Shown here: in pieces, positions 33,123 through 45,010 of the stretch
How positions within the stretch are numbered: position 1 is the stretch's first letter
Layout: each line of letters opens with the position of its first letter
The notes under the pieces: generated by a model
Database searches by the model: none
What the model was told of the DNA's origin: nothing
What the model saw: the letters and a program-made list of their open reading frames with translations, nothing else
Assembly (NCBI GenBank): GCA_016801885.1
Contig: JAFBJY010001394.1
Location: 62,001-126,000 of the forward strand
Length of the DNA: 64,000 bases
Direction: 5' to 3'
Source: Toxotes chatareus
Taxonomy: Eukaryota > Chordata > Actinopteri > Toxotidae
Program-made: the position numbers and the translations under genes

Positions 33123-35876
33123 CATCCAAGATGGCGCTGCATGAGCAGCTGCTGGTTATGGCAGTTCTGCCCCATCTTTTCTTACTTGTAACTTTTTCTA
33201 TTGTCTTTTGGCATGTGTTTCTTTTTTTTCTTCAATGTGGTCAAATCCTGGCACAGTTGTGCACAGAGACTGCATTTTATTTTTTTCTGAACTTTTTGGG
33301 TGCTCACCAGGATCACTTGGGATCAGCTGTTCTCTTCTCTATGCCGAGAAACTGGAGATTCATGCGGAGATATGGAAGAAAAGAAGAGGCTGCAGAGCAT
33401 AGCAAAGGCTTGAGGAGAGGAAACAGAGGTACCGACCATACGCACCCTCCGTTAATATGGGAAACGTCCGTTCCACCTCATGTTTCACGGAGATGTGGCT
33501 GAATTAACTGACAGTGGATCTGTTCTCAGAGAGTGGCGGAGAGTGGTAAGAGGAAAAGGGGGCTTGCAGTGTTTATTAATGAAAAATGGTTGGTGTTAAG
33601 GACCAACTCTGCACCAAGAACATCAAGTTACTCGCTGTCAGCATTTTTTAGGGAGTTTTCAGATGTTATTGTGTTTAATGTGTACATCCTCCCTTGGCTG
33701 ATGCTACGGCTGCATGTGAGCTACTGCACAGCGCTGTGGCTCATATGCAGACTAGACACCCGCAGTCCCTCCTGCTCATCGGTGGAGATTTCAACCACGC
33801 CGCTGTCCTCCACTCTCCCTACCTTCACCCAGTACGTGAAATGCCGCACCAGGGAGAGCAGGATGCTGGACTTAGTGTATGCTAATGTCAAAGATGCATA
33901 CACCTCCGTCCCCCTCCCCCAACTCGGACGTTCTGATCACAACCTCGTCCATCTGCTCCCTGAATACACACCCAGGGTGAGAAGAGAGCCTGCACAGAAG
34001 ACGTCTGTGAGAGTGTGGACTGATGAGGCCAGTGAGAGACTGAGAGAGTTTCCAGACAACTGATTGAGAGACACTCTACAGCTCTCATGGAGATGACATT
34101 GACAGCCTGACTCACTGCATCACAGACTATATCAGCTTCTGTGTGGCGAAAGCCTGCGTGGGTTCTTCCCGGGTACTCCGGCTTCCTCCCACAATACCAA
34201 AAACATGCATGGGATAGGTTAATTGGCTACTCTAAAAAAAAATTGTAGGTGTGAGTGTGTGCGTGTGTGGTTGTCTGTCTTTGCGTGTTAGCCCTGCGAT
34301 TGACTGGCGACCAGTCCAGGGTGTACCCCGCCTCTCACCCATAAGTGGTAGATCTAAGGCGCTGCTGCAACAAAGCCCTGCTGAATGAGAAGAAGAGGGC
34401 TTTCATTTCAGGGGGACAGAGAGCAGCAGAGGAGAGTTCAACATGAACTCAAATATAAGATCAGGCAGGCCAAGACCAGCCACAGAGAAGAACAACGCCA
34501 GAGACGTGTGGAGGGGCCTGAGGACCATCTCGGGACATGGACAGACCAACACTGGGCCAACAAGATAAATTTGTTCTTCAACAGATTTGACTCCAACCCC
34601 ACTCCCTCTGTCACCCCTCCACCACAAGCCCCCCACCTCTGCCCCTCGCTCAACGCCCCCTTTCACTAACATCAGCCCAGGTGAGGAGAGAACTGAGGCG
34701 GCTGAAGAACAGGAAAGCTGCAGGGCCAGACGGCATCAGCCTCAGACTGCTCAGGGACTGTGCAGACCAACTCTGTGAGGTGGTCTTGTACATCTTCAAC
34801 TTGAGCCTCAGTCTGAAGAAGGTGCATGCAAAGTGGAAGACCTGCGTCGTTCCTGTGCCAAAGACTGCATATGCCAAGGAGCCGAACGACTTCAGACCGG
34901 TCACCTTGACCTCCCATCTGATGAAGACCATAGAGAGGCTCATTCTCAGCCACCTTTCGCTCCATGGTGAGCCCAGGGATGGGCCTGCTGCAGTTTGCCT
35001 ACAGGCCGAAGATTGGGGTGGACGACACTCTCATCTACCTGCTGCATCGGGCACCGACTCACCTTGAGACCGCCAAAGCAGAAGCAGTTTTTTGATTTCT
35101 CCTGTGCTTTCAATACCATGCAGCCGGCGCTGCTCTGAGGGAAGCTGGAGGGGGCAGGGGTGGATGAACATCTGGCCACATGGACCACTGACCACTGGAG
35201 CCCCTCAGGGAACAGTGCTTCAGACTTCACTTACAACTCCAGCAGCTGTCATCTCCAGAAGTCATCTCTCTGATGTCTCAGCCATCGTTGGCTGTGCGTC
35301 TGAGGGGAATGAGCTGGAGTACAGGTCGGTCGTTATGGACTTTATTGACTGGTGTCAGCGCAACCACCTGTACCTAAACACCAGTAAGATGAAGGAGATG
35401 GTGATCAACTTCCGGAAAAGAACACTACCCCACACACCAGTAAACATCCAGGGCGCAGGGATGCACAACACTAATGCCCTGTACAAGAAGGGCCAAAGTC
35501 GCCTCCACCTTCTGAGGAGACTGAGGTCCTTTGGAGTGTGCAGGCCTCTTCTAAAGACATTCTATGACTCTGTGGTAGCCTCCGCTGTCCATTATGCTGT
35601 GGTCTGCTGGGGAGCGGGCAGCACAGACAGAGACAGGAAGAGACTGAACAAGCTGGTCAGGAGTGCCAGCTCTGTCTTAGGCTGCCTGCTGGACACTGTG
35701 GAGGAGGTGGGTGAGAGGAGCATGTTAGCCACCTGACATCCATTATGGACAACACCTCTCACCCCCTGCACCAGACTGTGGAAACGCTGAGCAGCTCCTT
35801 CAGTGGCTTCAGTGCCTTTGCTTGTGAGCTGCATAACAAGCAAATTCCCCCGCTGTGGGATCAATAGTGTTATCAT
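33123..35876 (+). mobile_element. LINE (CR1/L2-like superfamily), decayed
   Basis: The NLR intron sequence breaks off at AGAGGGACTTT (compare the paralogous introns) and a non-LTR element starts with CAAGATGGCG. An endonuclease C-terminus (LGRSDHNLVHLLPEY, about 33,925), a helical linker (34,385-34,560) and a reverse transcriptase (AAGPDGISLRLLRDCADQL at 34,710; FDFSCAFNTMQPAL at 35,090; LYKKGQSRLHLLRRLRSF at 35,480) follow, in several frames. The usual active-site FSDD box reads LSDV, so the enzyme is dead. The 3' end CCGCTGTGGGATCAATAG lies at about 35,850-35,868. A short repeat is nested at 34,150-34,350. Confidence 0.8.
34150..34350 (+). repeat. Short dispersed fish repeat nested in the LINE
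   Basis: Contains GCGTGGGTTCTTCCCGGGTA, CTCCGGCTTCCTCCCACA, the AACATGCATG motif, GGTTAATTGGC, and GGTGTACCCCGCCTCTCACC, the landmarks of a very common fish repeat. It interrupts the LINE between its endonuclease and linker regions and is therefore younger than that LINE. It probably corresponds to the other half of the fragment at 1,795-1,897. Confidence 0.7.
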
Positions 35877-36930
35877 ACTGCCATGATCCAGGCTCTTTTC
35901 AACTGTATTTTACATATCAAGTTATGGCAGACAATTTTCTACAGCTCAATCAGGACAAACAAACTCTGGCACTAAACGCCTGTGAACAAGTGAAAAACCA
36001 AGGAGTCATCTTCTACTCATTTCTTAGTTTTGAGCCTCACATTAAAAATTTAATTAAACCTGCTTTTTATCATCTGATAAACATTGCCAGAGTGCAACCA
36101 TTTCTCTCTCAAGCCAATGCAGAGACATTGCTGCAAGCTCTTAACACCTGCAGAATTGATTACTAAGAAGAACATATCTCAGCTACAGCTGCTTCAAAAT
36201 TCAGCAGCATGTGTACTGACAAAGACCAGACAGAGAGCACACATTGCACTGACTTCCTGTCTGCTTCAGAACTGATTTTAATATCGCTTTATTGGTTTAT
36301 AAAGCGCTTAATGGTCTTGGTCCAAACTATTTATCAGATTTGCTTTTAACCTATTAACCCTCTAGAACCCTCTGGTCTTCTGCTAGTGGCCTTTTAATTA
36401 AACCTAAAGTCAGAACAAAAAGCAATGGAGAAGCCTCCTTTTATTACTATGGTCCGAGTCTCTGGAACAGCCTCCCTGAAGACCTGAGGGCAGCAGAGAA
36501 CTCTGATAATTTTAGAAGCAAACTCATGACCTACCTCTTTAATTTGGCTTTTAATTGAAGTTTGTTTATTGTCTGTTTACCCACACATTTTCACGTCTTT
36601 TTTTTTCCTAATCATTTTCAAACTTCACTTTTCTTTTAAATTATTCACTTCATTCTATTATCATTTTGATTGTTCCTGTTATTTATGTATTTTATATTAT
36701 TTTGCTATTTTGATTATTTATCCTGCCTCCAGTGTTTTCTCATTGAAAAGCCTTGAGATTTATGATAGTGTTTCCTCAGTTCCTGTTTTTATTAAAACCT
36801 TTACTTAACTGTGGTTATTGATGGATTTTGGGTGTGTGTCTGTGTGGACTGGAGGGACTAACACTGTGTACAGCACTTTGTGCTACAATGTATTTGTATG
36901 AAAAGTGCTATAAAATAATGTCTGATTCAC
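35877..36930 (+). mobile_element. L2-like LINE 3' fragment
   Basis: Starts in the C-terminal part of a reverse-transcriptase ORF (NFLQLNQDKQTLAL; VKNQGVIFYSFLSFEPHIKN; AFYHLINIARVQPFLSQANA) in broken frames and continues into ISQLQLLQNSAACVL. The 3' part ends with TTTGTATGAAAAGTGCTATA near 36,895-36,915. A different L2 subfamily from the 45-50 kb element. A 190-bp piece of the same family occurs at 41,564-41,752. Confidence 0.75.
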
Positions 36931-37130
36931 TGAACTGACTGAAATGAAGTGAAACTGAAGGAATAATTCTTAGTCTGAGAAAAAAAAAGTCACAATACGG
37001 AACAACTATTTCAAATCTCATTCATTCATTCATTGAAGATGAACGGATTCAAGTTCTGGATGAAGATCAACCAGGTTCAGTTGTGGATTAAAGATATAAG
37101 ATCTACAACAGTAACAGACAGTGAACTGAC

Positions 37131-37304
37131 CTCAGAGTCTCCAGTCTACAGTGTGGACTCTCCAGAAAACCACACAGCAGTTTCACTCCTGAATCCTGCA
37201 GCTTGTTGATGCTCAGGTCCAGGTGTCTCTGATGGGAGGGGTTGGACTTCAGAGCTGAGGCCAGAGAAGCACAGCTGATCTCTGACAAACTGCAGGAACT
37301 CAAT
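37131..37304 (-). CDS. NLR gene: LRR exon 4
   Basis: 174 nt, intact; variable strand HLDLSINKLQDSGVKLL. The upstream intron carries the 83-bp L2 tail at 37,362-37,444. Confidence 0.9.
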
Positions 37305-37361
37305 CTGAATAAAGAATAAATCATGTGGATAAAAATTATTTCTAATCCAATCAGATATGTC

Positions 37362-37444
37362 AATTCAATTCAATTCAATTCAGTTTTATTTATATAGCAC
37401 CTTCCACAATCAAAATTGTCTCAAAGCGCTTTACAGAGACCCAG
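37362..37444 (-). mobile_element. 83-bp L2 tail insertion with 5-bp target duplication
   Basis: Only the (AATTC)n tail and the terminal hairpin of L2 are present (ATTTATATAGCACC ... AAAGCGCTTTACAGAGACC). It is flanked by ATGTC at 37,357-37,361 and 37,445-37,449. The paralogous NLR introns read ATATGTCCTAATCAATGAG without interruption, so the empty site is known exactly. Confidence 0.92.
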
Positions 37445-38133
37445 ATGTCCTAATCAATGAGCTTTCACTAACATGAGTAGAGGGACTTTGTCCTTCTCTT
37501 ATTGTGGATAATCATAATGTCAGCCTTCTACACACATCATCCAAATGTCACCACAACATTCATACAACTATTCATGTCAACACAGATTCATAACATGCTG
37601 CTGACCTCAGTCAAGTCTGGAATTAGAAGATAAAGATCAAATCATACATGTTGGACTAAAAACTGACTTTGATTCACCACTGAAATGGATCAAAGTTCAA
37701 ATGTTCAGTCCTGATCCAGGAAAAATGTCTTGCTTGGGCCTGGTCTCTATCCTGCAGATCAGCTCAGGAAATCCACAACTAAATACATATTCAACTGAAC
37801 AATAACTATTTGATCCCAAATTACAGATGGATTTAATGGAAATCTTTGGAAAATGCTCAGCAGCAAAGTCATTTACATACAATTTAACACTACTACTGCT
37901 CATAATAATAATAACAATAATAATGCATTTTATTTGTTGGTGTCTTTCCAAACACCAATCGACACTTCACAATACAACAAGATTTGCAGTTAATGGACTG
38001 AAATGTCAAACCAACTGTGTGCTCCTTTAAGTCAATTCAACTCAATGAGAAAAGACCACAATTTACACACTTGTGTTAAAGAGTTTTTCTTCAGCAAGTA
38101 ATTTTCAATTGATTTGTACAAATATTAGTTCTT

Positions 38134-40795
38134 ATATTATTAAAAGCCTCCTATGACTATAACTAAAGCAAGGTCAGTTACGTGCGCCCGGTATGGCGCA
38201 GCCGGGCCTCACCCTTGAGCCAGGCCTAGGGTTGAGGCACGCATGCGAGCGCCTGGTGGCCGGACCTCTCCCTACCTGGCCCGGCCGGGGGAGCCTGAAA
38301 GAACGACGTGGGGCCGTCCTCCCGTGGACCCACCACCTGCAGGAGAAATCGTAGGGGGCCGGTGCAATGTGAATCGGGTGGTGGTCGAAGCCAGGGGCCT
38401 CGGCAACCCGATCTCGGGACACAGAAACTGGCTCTGGAGTTTTCCCCGGTGAATGAGAGGGTTGCCTCCCTGCGCCTTCGGGTTGGGGGGAGGTCTCTTA
38501 CTGTTGTTTCAGCCTATGGGCCGAACAGCAGTGTAGAGTACCAGACCTTCATGGAGTCCCTGGGAGGGGTACTGGACTCTGCTCCGACTGGGGACTCTGT
38601 CACTCTACTGGGGGACTTCAATGCCCACGTGGGCATCGACAGTGACACCTGGAGGGGCGTGATTGGGAGGAACGGCCTCCCCGATCAGAACCCGAATGGT
38701 GTTCTGTTGTTGGACTTCTGTGCTAGTCGCAGTTTGTCCATAACGAACACCATGTTCAGACATAAGGGTGTCCATCAGTGCACATGGCACCAGGACACCC
38801 TAGGCCGAAGGTCAATGATTGACTTTGTGGTCGTGTCGTTTGACCTTCGGCCGTATGTCTTGGACACTCAGGAAAAGAGATCCAACTGATCACCACCTGG
38901 TGATCAGTTGGATCCGCCATGGGGAGGAGGCCTGAGAGGCTCTGCAGGCCCAAATGTATTGTGAGGGTCTTTTGGGAACGTCTGGCTGAGCCCTCTGTCA
39001 GGGGGGTCTTCAACTCCCACCTCCAGGAGAGCTTCAACCAGATACCAAGGGAGGCTGGGGACATTGAGTCTGAATGGACCATGTTCTCCGCCTCCATTGT
39101 CGATGCAGCCGTCTGGAGCTGTGGTCGTAAGGTCTTCGGTGCCTGTCGTGGCGGTAATCCCCGCACCTGGTGGTGGACACCAGAGGTAAGGGATGCCGTC
39201 AAGCTGAAGAAGGAGTCCTATCGGGCCTGGTTGGCTTGCGGGGCTCCCGAGGCAGCTGACAGGTACCGACAGGCCAAGAGTGCTGCAGCTCGGGCCGTTG
39301 TAGAGGCAAAAACCCGGATCTGGGAGAAGTTCGGTGAGGCCATGGAGGAGGACTATTGGTCGACCTCGAAGAGATTCTGGCAAACCGTCCGGCGCCTCAG
39401 GAGAGGGAAGCAGTGCTCTACCAACACTATTTATAGTGGAGGTGGAGAGCTGTTGACCTCGACTGGGGACATTATCGGACGGTAGAAGGAATACTTTGAA
39501 GATCTCCTCAATCCCACTGTTACGCTTTCCGTTAAGGAAACGGGCTGGGGGCTCGGGGGCGGACTCATCCATCACCCAAGCTGAAGTCACTAAGGTGGTC
39601 AAAAAGCTCCTTGGTGGCAAGGCAGGTGGATGAGATTCGTCCCTCAAGTCTCTGGATGTTACAGGGCTGTCTTGGTTGACACGCCTCTGTGACATCGCGT
39701 GGCAGACGGGGACAGTACCCATGGAGTGGCAGACAGGGGTGGTGGTCCCTCTTTTTAAGAAGGGGGGCCGAAGGGTGTGCTCCAACTATAGGGGGATCAC
39801 ACTCCTCAGCCTCCTGGGAAAGTCTATGCCAGGATACTGGAGAGGAGGATTCGGCCGATAGTCGAACCTTGGATCCAGGAGGAACAATGCGGTTTTCGTT
39901 GTGGTCATGGAACACTGGACCAGCTCTATACTCTCTATAGGGTGCTCGAGGGTTCATGGGAGTTCGCCCAACCAGTCCACATGTGTTTTGTGGATCTGGA
40001 GAAAGTGCTCGACCGTGTCCCCTGTGGCGTCCTGTGGAGGGGTGCTCTGGGAGTATGAAGTCCGAGGCCCTCTGCTAAGGGCTGTCAGGTCTCTGTACGA
40101 CCAGAGCAGGAGCTTGGTTTGCATTGCAGACAGTAAGTCAGACCAATTTCCAGTGCATATTGGACTCCGGCAGGGCTGCCCTTTGTCACTGGTTCTGTTC
40201 AGGACCAGTGGAGGGAGTCCAGTTTGGGGACCACAGGATTTCATTCCTGCTTTTTGCGGATGATGTTGTCCTGTTGGCTCCATCAAGCCAAGACCTTCAC
40301 CGTTGTGGTGAAGAAGGAGCTGAGCCAAAAGGCAAAGCTCTCGATTTACCGGTCAGTCTACGTTCCTACTCTCACCTATGGACATGAGCTTTGGGTCATG
40401 ACTGAAAGGACAAGATCTCGGATACAAGCGGCCGAAGTGAGTTTCCTCCGCACGGTGGCTGGGCGCTCCCTTAGAGATAGCTTGGTCATCCGGGAGGGGC
40501 TTGGAGTACAGCCGCTGCTCCTCCACATCAAGAGGGGCCAGATGAGGTGGCTCGGGCATCCATCAAGGATGCCCCCTGGACGCCTCCCCAGGGAGGTATT
40601 CCGGGCATGTCCCACCGGGAGGAGGCCCCGGGGAAGAGCTAGGACGCGCTGGAAGGACTATGTCTCTCGGCTGGCCTGGGAACGCCTCGGGGTCCCCCAG
40701 AAGAGCTCGAAGAAGTGTCCAGGCATCCCTGCTTAGACTGCTGCCCCGCGAGCCGGCCCCAGATAAGCGGACGAAAATGATGATAATGATGAGGA
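38134..40795 (+). mobile_element. I-like (Nimb-type) LINE, decayed
   Basis: Inserted in the intron between LRR exons 4 and 3; flanking intron sequence breaks at TATTAGTTCT on the left and resumes with GAGGATCTTCTGTAT. A GC-rich 5' region (38,190-38,450) precedes an endonuclease (LLGDFNAHVGIDSDTW near 38,610). A broken reverse transcriptase follows (CSNYRGITLLSLLGKS near 39,780; GLRQGCPLSLVLF near 40,165; LLFADDVVLLAPS near 40,245). The C-terminal region RMPPGRLPREVFRACPTGRR is near 40,570. The tail has an ATGATG-type repeat (GACGAAAATGATGATAATG). Several stops and deletions make it inactive. GC content is well above that of the surrounding NLR introns. Confidence 0.8.
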
Positions 40796-41132
40796 TCTTC
40801 TGTATATTGTTGTATTAAAAATGGACTTTGAACAACTCACACTGCACATTTTCTACACTTCATTTAGAAAACATTAGTCTGCTGACTGTGACAAATACCA
40901 GTGTGTGAGTTCTGAAGGTTTCATTGAAGTCAACTTACATTATTCATGACAACTGACTGAAATGAAGTGAAACTGAAGGAATAATTCTTAGTCCGAGATA
41001 AGAAAAGTCACAATATGAAACAACAACTATTTCAAATCTCAGTCATTGATTCAAGTTCTGGATGAAGATAAACCAGGTTCAGTTGTGGATTAAAGATCTA
41101 AGATCTACAAGAGTAACAGACAGTGAACTGAC

Positions 41133-41306
41133 CCCAGAGTCTCCAGTCTACAGTGTGGACTCTCCAGAGAACCACGCAGCAGTTTCACTCCTGAATCCTG
41201 CAGCTTGTTGTCATTCAGGTCCAGGTGTCTCAGATGGGAGGGGTTGGACTTCAGAGCTGAGGCCAGAGAAGCACAGCTGATCTCTGACAAACTGCAGGAA
41301 CTCAAT
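41133..41306 (-). CDS. NLR gene: LRR exon 3
   Basis: 174 nt, intact; variable strand HLDLNDNKLQDSGVKLL. Its donor side reads CTGGG|GTCAG instead of CTGAG|GTCAG, keeping a GT donor. Confidence 0.9.
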
Positions 41307-41563
41307 CTGAATAAAGAATAAATCATGTGGATAAAAATCATTTCTAATCCAATCAGATATGTCCTAATCAACAAGCTTTCACTAACATGAGTAGAGGGAT
41401 CCTGTCCTTCTCTTATTGTGGATCATCATAATGTCAGCCTTCTACACACATCATCCAGATGTCACCACAACATGGATACAACTATTCATGTCAACACAGA
41501 TTTATAACATGCTGCTGACCTCAGCCAAGACGGTAATTAGAAGATAAAGATCAAATCATACAT

Positions 41564-41752
41564 GTTGGAACTGATTTTAATATCGCTTTATTGGTTTATA
41601 AAGCGCTTAATGGTCTTGGTCCAAACTATTTATCAGATTTGCTTTTAACCTAGGAGCCCTCTAGAACCCTCTGGTCTTCTGGTAGTGGCCTTTTAATTAA
41701 ACTTAAAGTCAGAACAAAAACCAATGGAGAAGCCTCCTTTTATTACTATGGT
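41564..41752 (+). mobile_element. Internal piece of the L2-like LINE
   Basis: Matches 36,262-36,450 (GAACTGATTTTAATATCGC through CTTTTATTACTATGGT). It is truncated on both sides and flanked by NLR intron sequence, so it is either a processed deletion remnant or a recombination/gene-conversion product from the 36 kb copy. Confidence 0.8.
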
Positions 41753-42100
41753 ACATACATACAATTTAACATTACTACTACTACTAATAATAATAGTAAT
41801 AATTATGCATTTTATTTGTTGGTGTCTTTCCAAACACCCAGCGACACTTTACAATACAACAAGGATTTGCAGTTAATGGACTGAAACATGTCAAACCAAC
41901 AGTGTGGTCCTTTAAGACTTTGCTCCTTAACACATTTAACAAGTCAATTCAACTCAATGAGAAAAGACCACAATTTACACACTTGTGTTAAAGATCAAAA
42001 CACAAACACACACACACACAGAAGAACTGACATTAGTCCTGACACTTCATTGAAATGAACTTCAAAGGAAAGAAGAGTTTTTTCTTCAGCAAGTGTTTTT

Positions 42101-42731
42101 ACGGAGCCCTCTGGTGACATGGTCAAAAAAAATTTAATTGTGGCCACAAAGTAGCTATAATGTGCGCACAAAATACTAATTCGTTCCCACGAATTAGGTA
42201 TAAAGTGCGCACGAAATACTAACTGATACGATTAACATCATTCCTGGTACGTAGAGGCATTAGAGGCACTAAAGCGACACGATGGACAGGGACGGTCTGA
42301 TAGAATTTTATTTTAGGCTGGGAATGAGCTACAAAATTTCTGGCCATGAAATATGTACAATATGTGCATGAAATACTAACTAATACTATTAATATCATTC
42401 CTGGACAACTGGGTAAGCAAATCGAGCGCACCGTCACGACAACCTGCCCCGTGCGCAGATTATTGCAGGTTGTAGAAACGGTGCTTACCCTGTTGTCTAA
42501 GAATGATAGTAATAGTATTACTTAGTATTTTGTGCGCATATTATGCTTATTTCGTGGCCACAAATTAGTTTTTCGTGCGCACGTTATACCTATTTCATGG
42601 CCACAAATTAGTATTTCTTGCGCACGTTGTACCTAATTCGTGGCTACAAATTAGTATTTCGTGCACACGTTGTACCTACTTTGTGGCCACAATTTAATTT
42701 TTTTTTGACCATGTCACTAAAGGGGCTCCGT
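42101..42731. mobile_element. Palindromic MITE with 43-bp internal tandem repeats
   Basis: A 631-bp insertion begins ACGGAGCCCTCTGGTGACAT and ends with the inverse of ACGGAGCCCCTTTAGTGACA. The arms stay complementary for about 300 bp each, so the whole element is a long imperfect hairpin. The right arm holds four copies of a 43-bp unit (GGCCACAAATTAG ... GTGCGCACGTT; the GG of each unit is at 42,556, 42,599, 42,642 and 42,685), and the left arm has inverted equivalents. It codes for nothing. The paralogous intron at about 44,045-44,060 reads AAGTGTTTTTCAATTG uninterrupted, giving the empty site; the target duplication is GTTTT or GTTTTT. Confidence 0.88.
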
Positions 42732-43008
42732 AGTTTTTCAATTGATTTGTACAAATATTAGTTCTGAGGATCTTCTATATATTATTGTGATAAAAATGGA
42801 CTTTGAAGAACTCACACTGGACATTTTCTACACTTCATTTAGAAAACATTAGTCTGCTGACTGTGACAAATACCACTGTGTGACTATTTCAAATCTTATT
42901 CATTCATTCACTGAAGATGAATAGATTCAAGTTCTGGATGAAGATAAACCAGGTTCAGTTGTGGATTAAAGATATAAGATCTACAACAGTAAAAGACAGT
43001 GAACTGAC

Positions 43009-43182
43009 CTCAGACTCTCCAGTCTACAGTGTGGACTCTCCAGAAAACCACACAGCAGCTTCACTCCTGGATCCTGCAGCTCGTTGTAGTTCAGGTTCAG
43101 GTGTCTCAGATGGGAGGGGTTGGACTTCAGAGCTGAGGCCAGAGAAGCACAGCTGATCTCTGACAAATTGCAGCACCTCAAT
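43009..43182 (-). CDS. NLR gene: LRR exon 2
   Basis: 174 nt, intact; begins LRCCNLSEISC rather than LSSCSLSEISC, with variable strand HLNLNYNELQDPGVKLL. Confidence 0.9.
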
Positions 43183-44443
43183 CTGAATAAAGAATAAATC
43201 ATGTGGATAAAAAACATTTCTAATCCAATCAGATATGTCCTAATCAATGAGTTTTCACTAACATGAGTAGAGGGACTTTGTCCTTCTCTTAGTGTGGATA
43301 ATCATAATGTCAGCCTTCTACACAAATCATCCAAATGTCACCACAACATTGATACGACTATTCATGTCAACACAGATTCATAACATGCTGTTGACCTCAG
43401 TCAAGTCTGGAATCAGAAGATAAAGATCAAATCAGACATGTTGGACTAAAACTGACTTTGATTCACCACTGAAATGGATCAAACTTCAAATGTTCAGTCC
43501 TGATCCAGGAAAAATGTCTTGCTTGGTCCTGGTCTCTATCCTGCAGATCAGCTCAGGAAATCCACAACAAAACACATATTCAACTGAACAACAACTATTT
43601 GATCCCAAATTACAGATGGATTTAATTGAAAACTTTGGAAAATGCTCAGCAGCAAAGTCACATACATACAATTTAATTTCACTCAATTTTAATTTCTCAA
43701 TTTCAGTCCCATAATACAATTTAATACTACTACTACTACTAATAATAATAATAATAATGCATTTTATTTGTTGGTGTCTTTCCAAACACCCAGTGACACT
43801 TTACAATACTACAAGATTTGCAGTTAATGGACTGAAATATGTCAAACCAACAGTGTGGTCCTTTAAGTCTTTGCTCCTTAACACATTTAACAAACCAATT
43901 CGACTCAATGAAAAAACACCATAGTTTACAACTTCTGTTAAAGATCAAAACACACACACACACAAACACACTGAAGAACTGACATTAGTCCTGACACTTC
44001 ATTGAAATGAACTTCAAAGGAAAGAAGAGTTTTTTCTTCAGCAAGTGTTTTTCAATTGATTTGTACAAATATTAGTTCTGAGGATCTTCTGTATATTGTG
44101 ATAAAAATGGACTTTGAAGAACTCACACTGGACATTTTCTACACTTCATTTAGAAAACAGTCTGCTGACTGTGACAAATACGAGTGTGTGAGTTCTGAAG
44201 GTTTCATTGAAGTCAACAGACATTATTCATGATAACTGACTGAAATGAAGTGAAACTGAAGGAATAATTCTTAGTCTGAGATAAGAAAAAGTCACAATAT
44301 GAAACAACAACTATTTCAAATCTCATTCATTCATTCATTCATTCATTCTAGATGAATGGATTCAACTTCTGGATGAAGATCAACCAGGTTCAGCTGTGGA
44401 TTAAAGATCTAAGATCTACAACAGTAACAGACAGTGAACTGAC

Positions 44444-44616
44444 CTCAGAGTCTCCAGTCTACAGTGTGGACTCTCCAGAAAACCACACAGCAGCTTCACT
44501 CCTGAATCCTGCAGTTCGTTGCAGCTCAGGTCCAGGTGTCTCAGATGGGAGGGTTGGACTTCAGAGCTGAAGCCAGAGAAGCACAGCTGATCTCTGACAA
44601 CCTGCAGGAACTCAAT
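44444..44616 (-). pseudogene. NLR gene: LRR exon 1, one base short
   Basis: 173 nt between conserved splice sites, against 174 in the other five. The difference is in a G-run near 44,548, where the other copies have one more G (GGGAGGGGTTGG). This shifts the frame within the exon. The remaining sequence is as well conserved as in the other copies. Confidence 0.88.
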
Positions 44617-45010
44617 CTGAATAAAGAATAAATCATGTAGATAAAAATAATTTCTAATCCAATCAGATATGTCCTAATCAATGAGCTTTCACTAACATGA
44701 GTAGAGGGACTTTGTCCTTCTATTATTGTGGATCATCATAATGTCAGCCTTCTACACACATTATCCAAATGTCACCACAACACTGATACAACTATTCATG
44801 TCAACATAGACTCATAACATGCTGCTGACCTCAGTAAAGTCTGGAATTAGAAGATAAAGATCAAATCATACATGTTGGACTAAAATTCTCTTCATCATTG
44901 AAGGTTTTACATGATCTTCTTTTTCCTGAACTTTGTGTAATTAAACAACATTAAAGGACAAATTCACATTTTCTTGACATTTCTTTACTCAAATCCTGAT
45001 GTCATCATTC
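44617..45010 (-). other. NLR intron sequence upstream of LRR exon 1
   Basis: Up to about 44,885 it matches the introns following the other LRR exons; beyond that it is unique sequence leading to the L2 insertion. No gene. Confidence 0.5.

Noticed and set aside
38904..39785. 293-codon minus-strand open frame
   Set aside because: It lies opposite the reverse-transcriptase region of a GC-rich I-like LINE. Long antisense frames are expected there, and it has no motif of its own.
42300..42720. CRISPR-like array in the 43-bp repeats
   Set aside because: The units are directly adjacent without variable spacers, mirrored in an inverted arm, and lie in a vertebrate MITE.
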